Source: Ostrinia nubilalis
Lineage: Eukaryota; Arthropoda; Insecta; Lepidoptera; Crambidae
Reading direction: 5' to 3'
NCBI RefSeq assembly: GCF_963855985.1
Contig: NC_087093.1
Location: 7,757,501-7,821,500, forward strand
Length of the DNA stretch: 64,000 nucleotides
Shown one piece after another: positions 47,701 to 60,588 of the stretch (position 1 is the first letter of the stretch; each line of letters opens with the position of its first letter). The notes under the pieces are model-generated. The model was not told the DNA's origin, ran no database searches, and saw only the letters and a list, made by a program, of their open reading frames with translations. Position numbers and translations under genes: made by a program.

Positions 47701-48500
47701 TTTTTTGAGTCCGATGTACATGCAACTGTTCTTTTTAGACTAGGCCGTAGAGTAGCCAGTTATAAAACTAGTTTCAAAATATAATTTTTGTATGTTTAAA
47801 AATCTGTAAACGATATTCTCTAAAAATCACCGCAACTGAAATTATAATGATTTTCAAATAAATAGCTGAGCCTACCAGTAAAGTTCTACTCCAATAAATA
47901 CTTACACGTGTAAAACCATCCCTTACAAAACAGAACAGAAGTTGAAGTTCTCATTCATCGCAAGTGTGTTGGAACAATCAAACAGCAATAATTTATTTTC
48001 GTCTAAATTTAAAAAGCGCGAGTGTCGAAAACAAGAAAGTTGGAAGTAGGGTAAAAAGCTTTTGAATTGATTGTCCAGTGTCAGGAAATTGTTGGGTGCC
48101 GGCATTGTTTCTGAGGCACACGAAGGCTATCCAACTTTTCTCATTAGAGCGATCTGTTGCGGGGCGCCTCGGCATCGAAGCTTATACAATATTACAGCGG
48201 TGCGTTAATAACAATAGGTAATTTTATGAGGAGTTGCGGAATTTAAACGGTCCCAATTAATTAATTTGCACGTCAATAGAGAGTAATTTGGACTGGCAGA
48301 CGCCTGGAAGATTACGAGCCGAGTTGGAAGACGGTTTCGCCAAATCTTGGAATTCCTGTCACTAACAATTACTCGCGTTGCGTTCGATTTAGTCGGCTAT
48401 ACATTATTCACCGTGGGTGTCTTTTCTAGAGAAATCAGGTGAATCATCGTTTAACGCTTTACTTATTTGCTTTAGTAGTAACTCCTTATTTAATTTATAT
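44798..48500. other. Stretch without supported gene
   Basis: The minus-strand frame at 45645-45334 (103 codons) and the paired frames at 46665-46958 have no recognised domain. 46620-46920 and 48220-48430 are GC-richer unique patches. Confidence 0.45.
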
Positions 48501-48504
48501 TAAT

Positions 48505-48706
48505 ATGCAAAGTAACTGTACGTCTGTCTGTCTACCTATTATGTTTTTACTCCTAAAGAGTTGATCAAGTTCAATTGATAAATGTCGCAAAAATTAATTA
48601 AGGAGTGAAATACATAATGTCTCAAGCATCAAAGCAAAATATATTTTGAACATATTATTAAGGCTTGATAAGATTTTTCGCGGGTGAAGCTGCGGGCAGA
48701 AAGTAG
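48505..48706 (+). mobile_element. Decayed Helitron-like element
   Basis: The 3' part AAGGCTTGATAAGATTTTTC, then CGCGGGTGAAGCTGCGGGCAGAAAGTAG, matches a known lepidopteran Helitron-type end with mutations (GTAG in place of CTAG). The upstream CGTCTGTCTGTCTACC is the usual start region of that family. Confidence 0.5.
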
Positions 48707-50506
48707 CACCTACAATATTGTATCCATCAAAGCGCGCTGTGTAGGCGTAGCCTGACACTGAATTTCATTTACAAAACACATTAGGTTTCCCAAATGGGTA
48801 GGTATGTAGACTGACTTGGCGACCCGAATGTTTTACGAATTTTTAAAGAACACGCCTTTTAATGCTCAAAGTGGACAAAATAATACGAAGCATTTTATGG
48901 ATCAGTCTCAGAAAACATCCATCGGCAATAAAAGCCTCAGCGCATTGTATCGTCCACACCACTAAGTGCTGGTGATAAAAAATACGGGACGAATACAGCG
49001 TGATCGTGCGGTTATAACCCTCAACTTTGTAACCCAAAGCCCTCAACTTTCAATGTCCATCTCACACATGGGCCATGATCTCCCTTTTGTGTCTGCGTTG
49101 CGGGAAGGGTAACTACTGTTCCGAGTCCTTAATCACTTTCGTCTTCCGGTTGTTATGAATAAGCAAGTTAATCGATACCTAATCGAGTTCCCTCGCCGCA
49201 GCTTGGATCGAGTAAGAACCCCATAGCGTGGCGTGGCCGTAATTAGAACCGCTTTTATAATTGAAATTACTCGCAAACAAACCTGTTAACAAAACTTTAT
49301 TAATGTGAAAAGTTACGTGCCAAATAAAAACTATTTAGGGTTATGAAAACCAATTTTACAGCAGAGCCAATTTTCCAATAAAGTCGTTATACAATAATCT
49401 GTACTAGTACTGAAATGGATTTGTAAAGTTTGTTTCAATCAAAATATAACACAAATACTTCATGAACAAACTCCAAATAGCGCGTTTGTTCGTTATATTG
49501 ACCATTGAACTAAAAGCTACGGTAAAAGCTTTAGAACTATGTATATGTTACTGTAAAAGCTCGAACTACGGTTAATCTTAAGATTTAAGTGTAAGTCTTA
49601 GGATTTACCGACATGAGTTGGTAAATGTAAGTATTTCTGAAAATACGACGATTTTTTCGAGCTTTTACCATTCGAATTCAGTATATGCTAGGTTTTACCT
49701 CTGTCAGCTGGTAGATGTTGGTTTTAGGAATAAAACAATGAGTAATTCTTAATTACTTACTTTCATCCACTATTAGACAAAACAGGTACATAGTAGGTAT
49801 TATAAAGGTATCATAACTAAAATATACTCAACATCAAATAAACCGCCACCTTCCGTGACGCGAACTTTAACGATTTTTTTCTGACACAATCATGGTGCCC
49901 CAACAATATTGGTGTTATTTGAAAGCCCAATAAATATCCTTAAAGAAAAACACATTTAATTTCTTAATAAATTATTAACATATACCATAAATGTGACTTG
50001 AAAAAATACCTCACTTTGGGCCCACCTATGGGATCAATTAGACCAATTTTTATGGTTATAAAACCAAATAATGATCTCACGTGTCCTCTTTAACAGATGG
50101 ATAGCGATTAATCTCAACTTAACAGTTTTATAGCCATAAAAGTTGGCTCTAGCGTAACTACCTATTATTTGAATAAGTGACTCTGGATCCTTCTAAAGAC
50201 ACGTTTTTGGGGTAGAAACCTTTCCTTTAATGAAATGAAGGTTAGAACTAGGCTTTTAAATGGTGCTAATATTGGTGGGGAGTGGGGATGCATACGTTTG
50301 AAAATGCTTGGAGCGAGAGGTGCGATTTATTTGATGTCGAGTGTAGTAATAAGTACAAATGAATACCAACTTATTTAAATTCCTTTCTTTTTTTGTGTTT
50401 TGGTGTTCACATTTTTACTGTTTCCTTTTTTTATTCCTTCTGACTCATTACTAACGATGTGGTTTTCGTAAAAGTTTACAGAACTTTTAATTAGTAAGAT
50501 TATATA

Positions 50507-50547
50507 AAAAATGATAATACCATGGAGTCCATGGTAATATCATTTTT
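50507..50547. repeat. 20-bp-arm hairpin, one mismatch
   Basis: Arms 50507-50526 and 50528-50547 pair with a single mismatch around a 1-nt spacer. The centre is CCATGGAGTCCATGG. Confidence 0.9.
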
Positions 50548-50550
50548 GTT

Positions 50551-50575
50551 ATTTCGTCCATGGCATGGACGAAAT
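50551..50575. repeat. 12-bp-arm perfect hairpin
   Basis: ATTTCGTCCATG and CATGGACGAAAT flank a single G. It lies 3 bp after the previous hairpin. Confidence 0.9.
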
Positions 50576-50687
50576 GTGAAGTGGAAAAAATCGGAATTAT
50601 AATAACCCAGCATTCATAGTAGCGCATACCTGTAAATATCATAATTATCTATCCTATCTAGGACACTGAAATTTTGTACTGCATGCA

Positions 50688-50800
50688 TCCTACTAATATT
50701 ATAAACGCGAAAGTTTGTGTGGATGTTTGTTACTCTTTTCAAGCAAAAACTACTAAACTGATTTTGATGAAACTTTACGGTATTATTGTTTATAACTAAG
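50688..50800 (+). mobile_element. Helitron-like element (family B), copy 3, 3'-truncated
   Basis: Starts TCCTACTAATATTATAAACG and follows the family-B body to ATTATTGTTTATAAC, then ends abruptly. The hairpin and CTAG end are missing. Confidence 0.75.
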
Positions 50801-51141
50801 ACAGTGACATCATGGTTTGTTTAATTGTATTAAAATGAAAAGTGATGCTGTGGTCTTTCTTTTTAGTTCTTAAATTGTTCGTACATTTAAACAATACAAA
50901 AAGACTGCGCTCGTGTAATGCGTAGATGAGACCGATTGTTACCTGTCAAAAATGCTTGTTTTGTTTTTCAACATTTACCGTGTCATAAATGTAAATCCTA
51001 AGATTTACCAACGAAATGTTGGTAAGAGTTCGAATCGCAAACCTTTTGGGACATTTACCATTAGGAATTGGTAAATCTTAGGTTTTACTGGAATATCTTA
51101 GGATTTACTGCAATTCGAGCTTTTACAGTAACATATACATA

Positions 51142-54100
51142 TAAATAAATCTAGGATGCTACACAAATATACATATACGAGGACATGATAGAGTGATGCT
51201 TTTCAACACGCGAGGGATGCATAGTTGGATAATCTGTTGTTTCTTAGCCCTTAATCACTCTTGAGGGCTTGTTCGGTAATGAATAAGCAAGGATAATCGA
51301 TTGCTAATCTAATTTCCTATACACATACAAGTATGCCAAATAGATGCAAAATTACATACTTATTACTTTAGTATGCTATTGCCGGCGGGCACATTATAAG
51401 CACGGAGTCGTCTTTATTAATATTACATTTTTGAAACTTTAAATCTAAATTTATTTATTGTAAACTCTACTTTTTTCCTTTTTGAGAGACGGTAATTATT
51501 TATAATAAGTAGTAATATAACTATCTTTTTAGTGAAACATTACAAAATAAAGCTACATTATGCGATATTTCGGCAGGTGCTTATGGATCTATTAGGCAAG
51601 AAGTTAGATAAAATAAAAAAGATGTCCGAGTAACGTGGTTTAATCCAACACCTTGGTGTTAGATGAAATGATGAGACAAGGGTTCGTAGATTTTAAAGAA
51701 TTCTATAAATGTACGAGGAAGATAGTCCCTATCGCGCGATAGCTTTATAGCGATACCTGGATAATATTTAATGTATTATACCTTACAAAGACGACAATGA
51801 TCGCTTCCACAAGAGTCAAGCGTAAGTCCTGTTAATAAAATCCCCGAAGATCATCAGTTAGAGTTAGCAACTAAGTCCGCCAAGTAAAATTATGCTTGAA
51901 GCATGGCGGATGCCATTGCGCCCCGCTCTGTCCATTAGGCTAAGTTGTCTGCGGCCGTAAGCGTCCTTTTGAGCGCCGGCCGCTAAGTGACACGATCATT
52001 ACTGTAACTATTTCGAGCATGTCCCTAAGAAAGACAGTGACACAATCCAAAATTTAGAAAAATCAAGTCATGTAGGGTCAAATCAACTTTTTATTATTAC
52101 TTCGTAAAATAACAATAAAACCAATGATGATAAAACCTAATGCTGTACCTAAGTACTTATTTCTATAAATATTTGATATTTATAGCATTAAAAACAACGT
52201 CCTTTTGAGCGCCGGTCGCTAAGTGACACGATCATTACTGTAACTATTTCGAGCATGTCCCTAAGAAAGACAGTGACACAATCGTAAATTTAGTAAAAAA
52301 TAGTATAAATAGGCTAAACATAGAAAATATGTTTTTACCATAATTCCCTAAAATAAAAAATAACCACTAGTTCTAAAATACATCATTATGTTTTAAATTA
52401 TGTATATTTAAGGAAAACATTAAAAACGAAACTCAAATCTAGATTCGGATTAGACGTAATGAATAGGTATAAATTTCAATTTTGATAGATCACAGGTCTT
52501 TCAATTTATTTTGTCATTTTATAATGCGGACCCAAAGAATAACCTAAAAAAGAAATATTTCTAATTTTCCATTTAGCTGTATTATTTATAACTTTAAAAA
52601 CATGTAGGTAATTTTGTGAGTTGTATTTTAAAATCAATGAAGCTTGCAGGTTTGAGTTCCTTATTTCCAATAATTACTGATTTTAAATTATGTCACTTTC
52701 ATCCTCGGAGTACAAAGTGATGTTGTTGTAAGCCCAATAAGTATATCAGTTTGTTTCTTTCCCAGAAAAACCCATAGAAGGCATCGATTACACAGAAACG
52801 ATAAATTTATATTTGAATGATATGCTTCATTTCATGTAGGTAGGTGGACATAACTTCCGAGAAACAAAATGGATCTTTGAATAGTTTTAGGCCGTTTCTA
52901 TAGGGGTGCGTATAATCGGATTATCTTAATTTAATTGAAATATATTCTTTCATAACAACAGCCATTGTTTTGTCCGCTTTTAAAATTTTGTTTTTAATAT
53001 TCATAAAACGGCATAGCGCAAAAGCGAAAAGAGAACAACAGGCTTTGTATTCCATTTTGTAGGTAGGTACGTATTTTGATCGGGAAAATAATTGGAAACT
53101 CTTACGTTGATTTCATTATGAATGTGCAACAATGTTTGAATTATTAATTGAGTGTCACGTTCACGCGGAGGACAATGATGGACGGTGCGTGGGCCCACGC
53201 CGATGCCGCCTTTCAAAATACATTTATTTAAGCAGGTGGGATACCTGTAATATAATATGAAATAAATGGTTTTCTGTTCCATTTTTAACCAACCAAAAAA
53301 ATAGAGCTGTTCTCAAGTCGACGTGTGTGTATATTTTTTAAGTAATGACCACACATAACTTTTTATCCTTACAAATAACACAAAATATTATGTCACCATT
53401 GTTGACAGTCTTCATTGTACCTATTTGTGTTAGGCATGTACTTTTTCGACAGTATTAAACTCGAACTGTAAGCCGAAAGTTTTACTCGGGCTTAGTACTA
53501 GATTATTTTAGGACCTCCTAACACTAATAACGTAGTACTTAGGAATAACTTATCAACATATTTAGGTAGGTAAGTACTTCACGGAGTTTGTTAGAGCAAA
53601 CGAGTGGAAAACTACATTTTTAAAATTCATCTTTTATGTGAATGCAAACGTTAAATCAATTTAAAAACGTGTCACCATGTTGGATTACTGTTACAAGAAG
53701 ATAAAAAAACCTTTTATTTCCCGAGTTTCCACGTAAATTAAAGAATCAAGATGAATAATAGCCCAAATCGCTAAACGGGGAGGTGACAAAAATAATCCCC
53801 ATCAAAGGTCCCCAAATCCTCATATCGTATTCAGGCAATGGACAAATGCAGGTGAGAGTCATCCCGCCCGTCCGGCCCGCCGACGCGAAGGGCGGGAAAA
53901 TTCCAAAACATTCTCACGTACCTCATTTCCTTAGTAATGGGGTTATATTCCGCAGCGCAATTTTCAATTTCCTAACCTCTTTCTGCATTATTCCGTTTTT
54001 TTCTGAAACAAACCTAACTTTGATAATATTATGCCGGCCGAAGTTACTGCTATTTGCTTGCAGCGCGGGTAACTAGTGTTTTGTTTTAAATTAATACTGA

Positions 54101-55455
54101 TTGTATCGGAGCTAAAATAGGTAAGCTAATATTACTTAGCTGCCTATTTATAAATCTTTTTTATAAGTACACAAGAAACGCATGGTACCTTCTAGGCATA
54201 AGTAAGTAGGTAATTTTTTTTCGCATTCTGCTATACTTACCTAGCTGAAAGCTATACCCACATAATTATAACATTATTATAACTGAAGAGCTAGTAATAC
54301 ATACCTAAGTACCTACATAAATGAAGCGCGAAATGGTCGTACAAAACAGCGCTTATCAAGGTCGAACACTCTGTATATCATGTACTCGTAAACCACCACA
54401 TTGTGCAAAAATGACAGCACGGACATAAAACTGAATCGTCACGACACAGCGGCCAGTTACCGGTTGATAGATAAAGTAACAAGTCCTCAGAAATTCCACC
54501 CCAGATATCTCCCTAGAAATGTGTGAGATCTTCATATAAATGGAAAGCGTTACGTCGTCGGATCCCGGAGTCAATCAATCGGGCCGCCCGCGTGTGTAGC
54601 GGCAAATCGAAAAATCTCCAAAATGCCCCTGATTTACTCAAGGCGGATAGAGAAAGCGTCGTAAACACAGAACGGGAATATACGCGACCGTATAAAATTA
54701 TTGCTCGAGCTTTTACTTCTTCCCGGAATCTTCAGGGGAGGAATAATCAAACTCCTTATCATTTCCAATCAAGTTTGCTTTGGATGGCTCTCTAAGAGGA
54801 TTTTGTTAGTTTCCAATATCAGCACGAGTGATTTATATTTCAAAGAAAGTACATTTTACAAATAAAAACACGACACGGACATACATAGACACGGTTTTTT
54901 TTAAATTTATTTGACTATAAGTTTTTTTTTCGTCTAAAACACTGAGGATCGTTAAGATTTGGTTTATTGTATCTTTTTCTTACGCCTTTTCCAGCGTTTC
55001 ATTTTTTGCATGACGGAGTAACAAAACATCCATCCATCACTAAAAACTTTATTAGGATAATGAAGAATCTGTGTCAAGATAATATTTATGATTATTAGGT
55101 ACCTAATTGATTGATTGATTGTTTTTAAGAAATTCTACCAATGGTATTTATATCTAAGAAGCACGTGTATAGGTACCTATCGGTACAATTGATTACTAAA
55201 ACCATATCAACTAATTTGTTAAGCACTCGAGAGTTATCAGAAACAATAGTGAGTCCTCGTAGTCCCGGGAAATGCGTCAACCCATGTCAAAACTTGAAAT
55301 GTCAATTTTAAACGTCATTAGCAAAGCGTCATTCGGAAGCGGTCGACCATTAACTATAATTATATTTTGCAACTAGTAAATACAGTAAATCTTTAGGATA
55401 CAGGAAATAGTTTACAAGTTTATTTAATTTTTCCTGTGAACTCGGGGAATAATCC
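51142..55455. other. Stretch without supported gene
   Basis: Apart from the duplicated 86-bp segment near 52 kb, no feature is supported. 53780-53910 and 54520-54740 are GC-richer unique patches with short uninterpretable frames. Confidence 0.45.
51962..52283 (+). repeat. 86-bp direct duplication, one mismatch
   Basis: Copies at 51962-52047 and 52198-52283 differ at one base (GCCGGCCGC versus GCCGGTCGC). They share TGACACGATCATTACTGTAA and the rest of the block in order. The 150-bp spacer is AT-rich. Confidence 0.95.
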
Positions 55456-55568
55456 AAGGCTGAGTTGCACCATCTTATTTTAACAGTAACTTTAACCTTG
55501 ACTGATGATTTTTTTGTAAAGTTTTGACATTTGTTTTAGTTAAAGTAAGATGGTGCAACTCAGCCCTA
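55456..55568. mobile_element. MITE family M1, copy 5
   Basis: The ends AAGGCTGAGTTGCACCATCT and AAGATGGTGCAACTCAGCCC pair almost perfectly. 113 bp, non-coding. Confidence 0.85.
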
Positions 55569-58437
55569 GTAATATCTACTCTGATATTTTCATTTTAACA
55601 CGTAGATGATGATATTTTTTAAGATATTCCCATATGGGAATAGCTTCCTAGAAATTCAGGGAATAAGTCTAAGTAGGTACCTAGTATTTTCACAGAATTT
55701 TCCACAAATGCACGGAAGTGACTTTGAATCTGTGCTTAAACATTTTGCAAATATTTTCTTGACCGAGTCCACTGTTGTGACTGTGTTAAGCCAGAGTAAT
55801 ACAAACCTTATGCGTATTGCACAGCAATGATTTTGTTTTGGTTCAATCGCACAAATATTTGACACAAACATGCCATTCGTAGTTCCGACAAGAGAAACAT
55901 TGTGACGAAAATTGTCTCGCACTGTTTCGCACGCTCGTGGAATCAGCTCTAGAATTTCTTGCGATAATAGTTTCACATGGCCATATTATTCTGTAACTAT
56001 AATAGCAACTGAAAGCTCTTTTTCATGGTATGAAATAGGTACTAGTAATTTCGCCACACCGAATTTCTGTTTTGATTTGTATCATTTCGCCGAATTTCGT
56101 TGTAACAATTATCGCGTATTTAGAACGGTGGCATTGTTGGCAGTAACACAAACGTTCAGCGAATAGGAATACCTAGGGCCTAGGTATTATTTAACGATGA
56201 TTGCGCTGGCCGGACGCCAATGTCTCTATTCCCAGCTAAGTGTAGGTAATACCCCTCAGGGATTTTCACGATACATTCCACTGGGTTAACTATTCCGCAA
56301 CTTTTAATCCAAAGTTAAAATTGAAAATGAGGCTTAGTTGTATTCTTTACATGCCCGCCTGGAAGTTCAGGCATAGTCTGTATTTAATAGAGAAAAACTG
56401 GCCTAGAGGTACCTACCTACATTACAATATTTTTTTATAAAGTGTACAGTATAAAGTATTTTTGATTGCAAGAAACTAAAATTTATATAGATAACAAATT
56501 AAAATCGAATAGGTATTTAAAAGGTTTATTTTGAAATAAAAGCATAAAGCTGTTCCTTCATAAAACCTGCACGTGAAAAATAGAGAGACAATTATCAAAA
56601 TTCACGTTCCCTCTGCAGAGATCCTACAGAATTTGTGATCAGTCACCAAGTCCGAATGATATTCTCGTTCACTTTAATCGGATTACTGCGTCGAATGAGC
56701 GTGTAAAATCGCCATAACTCAAGACCGGCGGAGGCGCACGCTGCCAGTGATAATTGCGTTTTGATATTGCATTATCTGCTAACTGTTACATCTGGCTCTA
56801 CGCTTGCAGCTTGCTTCCCAAATAATCAGTATAATACTTCGGGAAATATTTCAATAAGAGCTAGTTCAAAAACCAAAAATTTCGATTTACAATTCTTAAT
56901 TTGTATGTTGACGCAGACGAAACGGCGAGCAGAAGCTGGTTTCATATAGGCACAGAATGACGAAGTTGGTAGAAGTTTCTAATTAATCGCCTCAACAGAA
57001 GCAAACTTTTATAACACAACATGAACAACAGTCAGTATGTAAATAAACATTAACTTTAAAACTGGCGCTTGACACAAGTGGTAGCTAAAAAGAAGGTAAA
57101 CTTTTCACATTATTTCTGTGCAGACGCAAGAAGTGTGGAAGTTTGTGGGGCCGCTTAAATTGTCGCTACGGCACGCGCGCGCAACGCCATCTGCGCCCGC
57201 AAACGCCGAAGTCATGTTTTGCTGAAAGGCCTGGATTTGTTTACCGAAAGGCAAATTCGAACCGTGTGAAACGTCAGTTTATATTCGCATTCTAAAATAC
57301 AGTTTTTCAGCACTTTCATTGTTTAGGTGGCGTGTATTCTATTCAGCGAATTCGTGCCGAATAGTGAAAAAATATTTTTATTGTATGTCGGTGAATTAGG
57401 TACACTGTTATTTTAACTTTGATGTTGCGATAGCAGACTGTTATTGGGCTCTTCTTCGTTCACTGCAGCATTGAAGAGTATCAATGCAACATTCAAAAAG
57501 GTGTTAGGCACTTTGAGCTTATTGGATATACATGTTAATGTAATAATGTAACCGTTGATTACTCGTAATGACTACGTAGTTTGGTAATTGTCTGCCTATT
57601 AGACCATACATAGTAGTGTGAAATAGGAGTAGATATTAATCAACAATATAATCGCTCTAGAAGCGGTATATCCGACCGCTCTAATCACCTTACCCGATTG
57701 GACAATACTAATAATAATCTAAACTACGGATATGTACGGTAATTATAACAATAGTACCTACTGTTAGCCTATTGATATTTTGAAATCTGAAACACCTTAT
57801 TATAGAAATAAAGCATATTGAGAGACGTCTATTAAAATAATGAAAAATAACGAAAGATATTCCAAATAACTAGAAAGCCTTTTAGAAGTTTTTCCACGTT
57901 AAAACTATGGATAACATTTTCTAAAATACATACGGTGTAATTTATTAAAAACCTCTTACGGCTAAACGGCTAATTTTATGGTTTGTAAGGTATAGTATTT
58001 TTTAAATTTTTCTCCCGAGGAAAGTTGTAATATTCAAGCAACTTAAAAAGTTGTAACCCTGATTATGACAACTACTTTTAAATATCATATTAGAACAATC
58101 TGAAACATTTTGAAGTCAAATGACGTAGAATACCTAATGAAACCTCACGTACTAATAACGAACTAGAGCTTCAATCCTGATTCTAAGTAACCACTAACAA
58201 TCCCATTTTCCATTCGATCGTTCAACTTTGCTAATATAATGTTAGATCGAGTTAGTCTCTTCGCTCGCTGCAGTCTAGACGTACGTTCTTGAGTAGCTCT
58301 CGTGCGCCATTGAGTTAAACACACTAGTTCTGCGCTCGCCGTAAGTGACACTTTCATGGATACTGTGGAAGGTTATGGACTCGATTGAAAAGAATTTAAT
58401 GCACTAAACTTGTATAATGCACTATTCGAGTAAAACA
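55569..58437. other. Stretch without supported gene
   Basis: The frames at 55606-56166 lack recognised domains. A worn Helitron-like 3' end may lie at 56905-56939 (CGAGCAGAAGCTGG). Nothing else is recognised. Confidence 0.45.
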
Positions 58438-58551
58438 CCTTACTAATATGTAATAATTACACACTCGTTGAACAGTGTTTGAAGGTGACGCTTAGTACGG
58501 AAATGTCATTTTAAAACTGTGTTCAACGAGAGAAACTTTTTATTAGTAAGG
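58438..58551. mobile_element. MITE with CCTTACTAAT ends
   Basis: The left end CCTTACTAATATGTAATAAT pairs with right-end TTTTTATTAGTAAGG, and CTCGTTGAACAGTGTTT pairs with AACTGTGTTCAACGAG further inside. 114 bp, non-coding. Similar short repeats are common in Lepidoptera. Confidence 0.75.
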
Positions 58552-58993
58552 GGGTCCGTATAAAATAATATGACACTAAATAGGTACATTTGCAAAAGGG
58601 GTTTTAGATGATTGCAAGTGCAACAGTTAAATCATAATCTCACATTTATATGAAATACCTTCGGAAGTTTTAAGTAACTTACTTATTTAGGTGTCAGGAA
58701 AATAATTTCATTTCAACATGCAAATTATTGCAATTGAATGTGACCATTCATTAAAATCTTTTAATTACATTTGCAAACTAAATCCAATCTTGCGCATAGA
58801 GCAATCTAATTTCGATGAAGCCTGGTGTGAGCCGCAATGATTTACATGATCACAATGTTTTGTAATTTAATTTGACTAATAACGAGTTCTCACGAATTGC
58901 ACATGTCAACGTGAAATTGTGGACTTCGTCAGTTAATAATATAACGCGTCAGATTGTAAACTAACAGTGGGTTAGGTAGAATGAAATCTACTA

Positions 58994-59013
58994 CGTCAGA
59001 TTATAATCTGACG
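58994..59013. repeat. 20-bp perfect palindrome
   Basis: CGTCAGATTATAATCTGACG is self-complementary with no loop. A further CGTCAGATTGTAA word lies 50 bp upstream (near 58945), so it may be the end of a small repeat. Confidence 0.9.
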
Positions 59014-59243
59014 GAACTCAGAATTTTACGACAATATGACAAAATACATATCTATACATATATTTCTGTCAGGAAAACGAGATGTCTGCTTCACAGCATC
59101 CCCGGAGATTTATAAGCGCGTTTACATAAATCGATGATATGGGTGTTGAAGGAGCATCGAGACACACGCAAACTCTAATCTCGTATTTGTGACCCGCTCT
59201 AATGGGATACTTTATAGACGTGTGTGGGGTGCATGGGAAATAC

Positions 59244-59367
59244 TAAGGCTGAGTTACACCATCTTACTTTAACTTTGACAAACGTCAAAAATCTGTCAAT
59301 CTCCATACAAAAAACACCGGTTATTGTCATTGTTACGGTTAAAATAAGGTGGTGCAACTCAGCCTAA
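59244..59367. mobile_element. MITE family M1, copy 6 (best preserved)
   Basis: The ends TAAGGCTGAGTTACACCATC and GGTGGTGCAACTCAGCCTA pair. The core has TTTGACAAACGTCAAA and ACACCGGTTATTG. 124 bp, non-coding. Confidence 0.85.
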
Positions 59368-59382
59368 ACGTTAAATAAACAC

Positions 59383-59495
59383 TAAGGCTGGGTTGCACCA
59401 TCTTATTTTGACTTTAACAAACGTCAAAAAACTGTCAAAGTCCATACAAAAAGCACCGGTTATCGTCATAGTTACCGTTAAAGTTAGGTGCCTTA
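59383..59495. mobile_element. MITE family M1, copy 7 (right end lost)
   Basis: Starts TAAGGCTGGGTTGCACCATC in the same orientation as copy 6, only about 16 bp after it. It ends at AAAGTTAGGTGCCTTAGG without the full right terminus. Confidence 0.8.
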
Positions 59496-60588
59496 GGTGT
59501 ATTGAATGAAGTATGGTAAGCGCAATATGATGAAGTTCATGGTAAGCGATTGATGATTTTTATTTAATTTTTTGTTCTACAAGATTGAACGACAACGTGT
59601 TTTTAAAATTTTTCATTTCAGGTTTGATGGTAATTCAAGCCTGGCCTTTGTTCTTTGCAAAAATAATGGTTACTTATAAAACGTACGAATTGTTTCTGAG
59701 AGTATCCCATGGTAAATCTACACTTAAAAGTACGAAGAAGGTTCGTACGCTTTTTAGTAGTTAACAGACCAATCGAGTTAATGTCGTCGACTGTGATACG
59801 ATGGATGTACCTACATCGGGCCAGTGCGCAGTTTCACGCTCGGCAGTGTAGTAGGTACGTTAGATTAGGAGGAATAAAATTAAAGGGCACAGATTTAAAA
59901 CTGCCAGCTACGACTTTAAAATTTGGAGTGTCATTTTCTTTTGTAAAAACTAGGGCTATTGCTGAACTTTAACAATTTGCAGCCATGCCAGTGAATAATG
60001 ATGAGTGTAACTTCTTATGCTAAACTTAGACTATGTTCAGTTGACAGCACATACCTATCTACTGTATTTTTTTGTTGTAAAACAGCACTTATTAAAACTA
60101 GTTAATAAGCCGCAGAGTTTAAATTGATATGCTACCATCTCTAACTACAAGAAAGGGGAAAAATTACAACAAAAAAATTAGCGCAGCGAAAAAGAAGACG
60201 CGTCATAAGGTAAATATACTCGTACCTACTCCTTTTTTAAATGTAAACAATACTGCATTCGCGTAGGATATTTCCCTAACTGGGGACAATTTTTAGATTA
60301 AAATAAAATCCCCATCAAGGAAAATACCTTGCCTTCAATATTTAAAGTACTTTCCCTTACTGTGCAATAGCCATGGGACTCCCTTTATGGAAGCAGTATT
60401 GAAATCCCAAAACTTTTTGTGTTGCCATAGAAAATCAATGCTTCCATGTTTAGTAAGTGTGCAACATGGTACATTATTTCTCGAATTTTTATGGAACAGT
60501 AAAATTATTACTATTCACCGTCTTTAGAATAGTAGTAAGTAGGCTAACTTGAGATCTTTTCCAGAATTTTTCATAATTGGGAAAAGCA
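59496..60588. other. Stretch without gene
   Basis: The 87-codon frame at 59709-59972 has no recognised domain. No repeat recognised. Confidence 0.45.

Larger units (their letters stand above)
49538..51141. mobile_element. 1.6-kb non-autonomous element with 28-bp perfect inverted ends
   Basis: Left 49538-49565 and right 51114-51141 are exact reverse complements, containing GTTACTGTAAAAGCTCGAA. Subterminal words such as CTTAGGATTTAC and GGTAAA/TTTACC recur at both sides. The interior carries no recognisable transposase. It holds a truncated Helitron (50688-50800) and two hairpins (50507-50547, 50551-50575). The exact outer base and target duplication are uncertain because the flanks are AT repeats. 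Confidence 0.75.
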
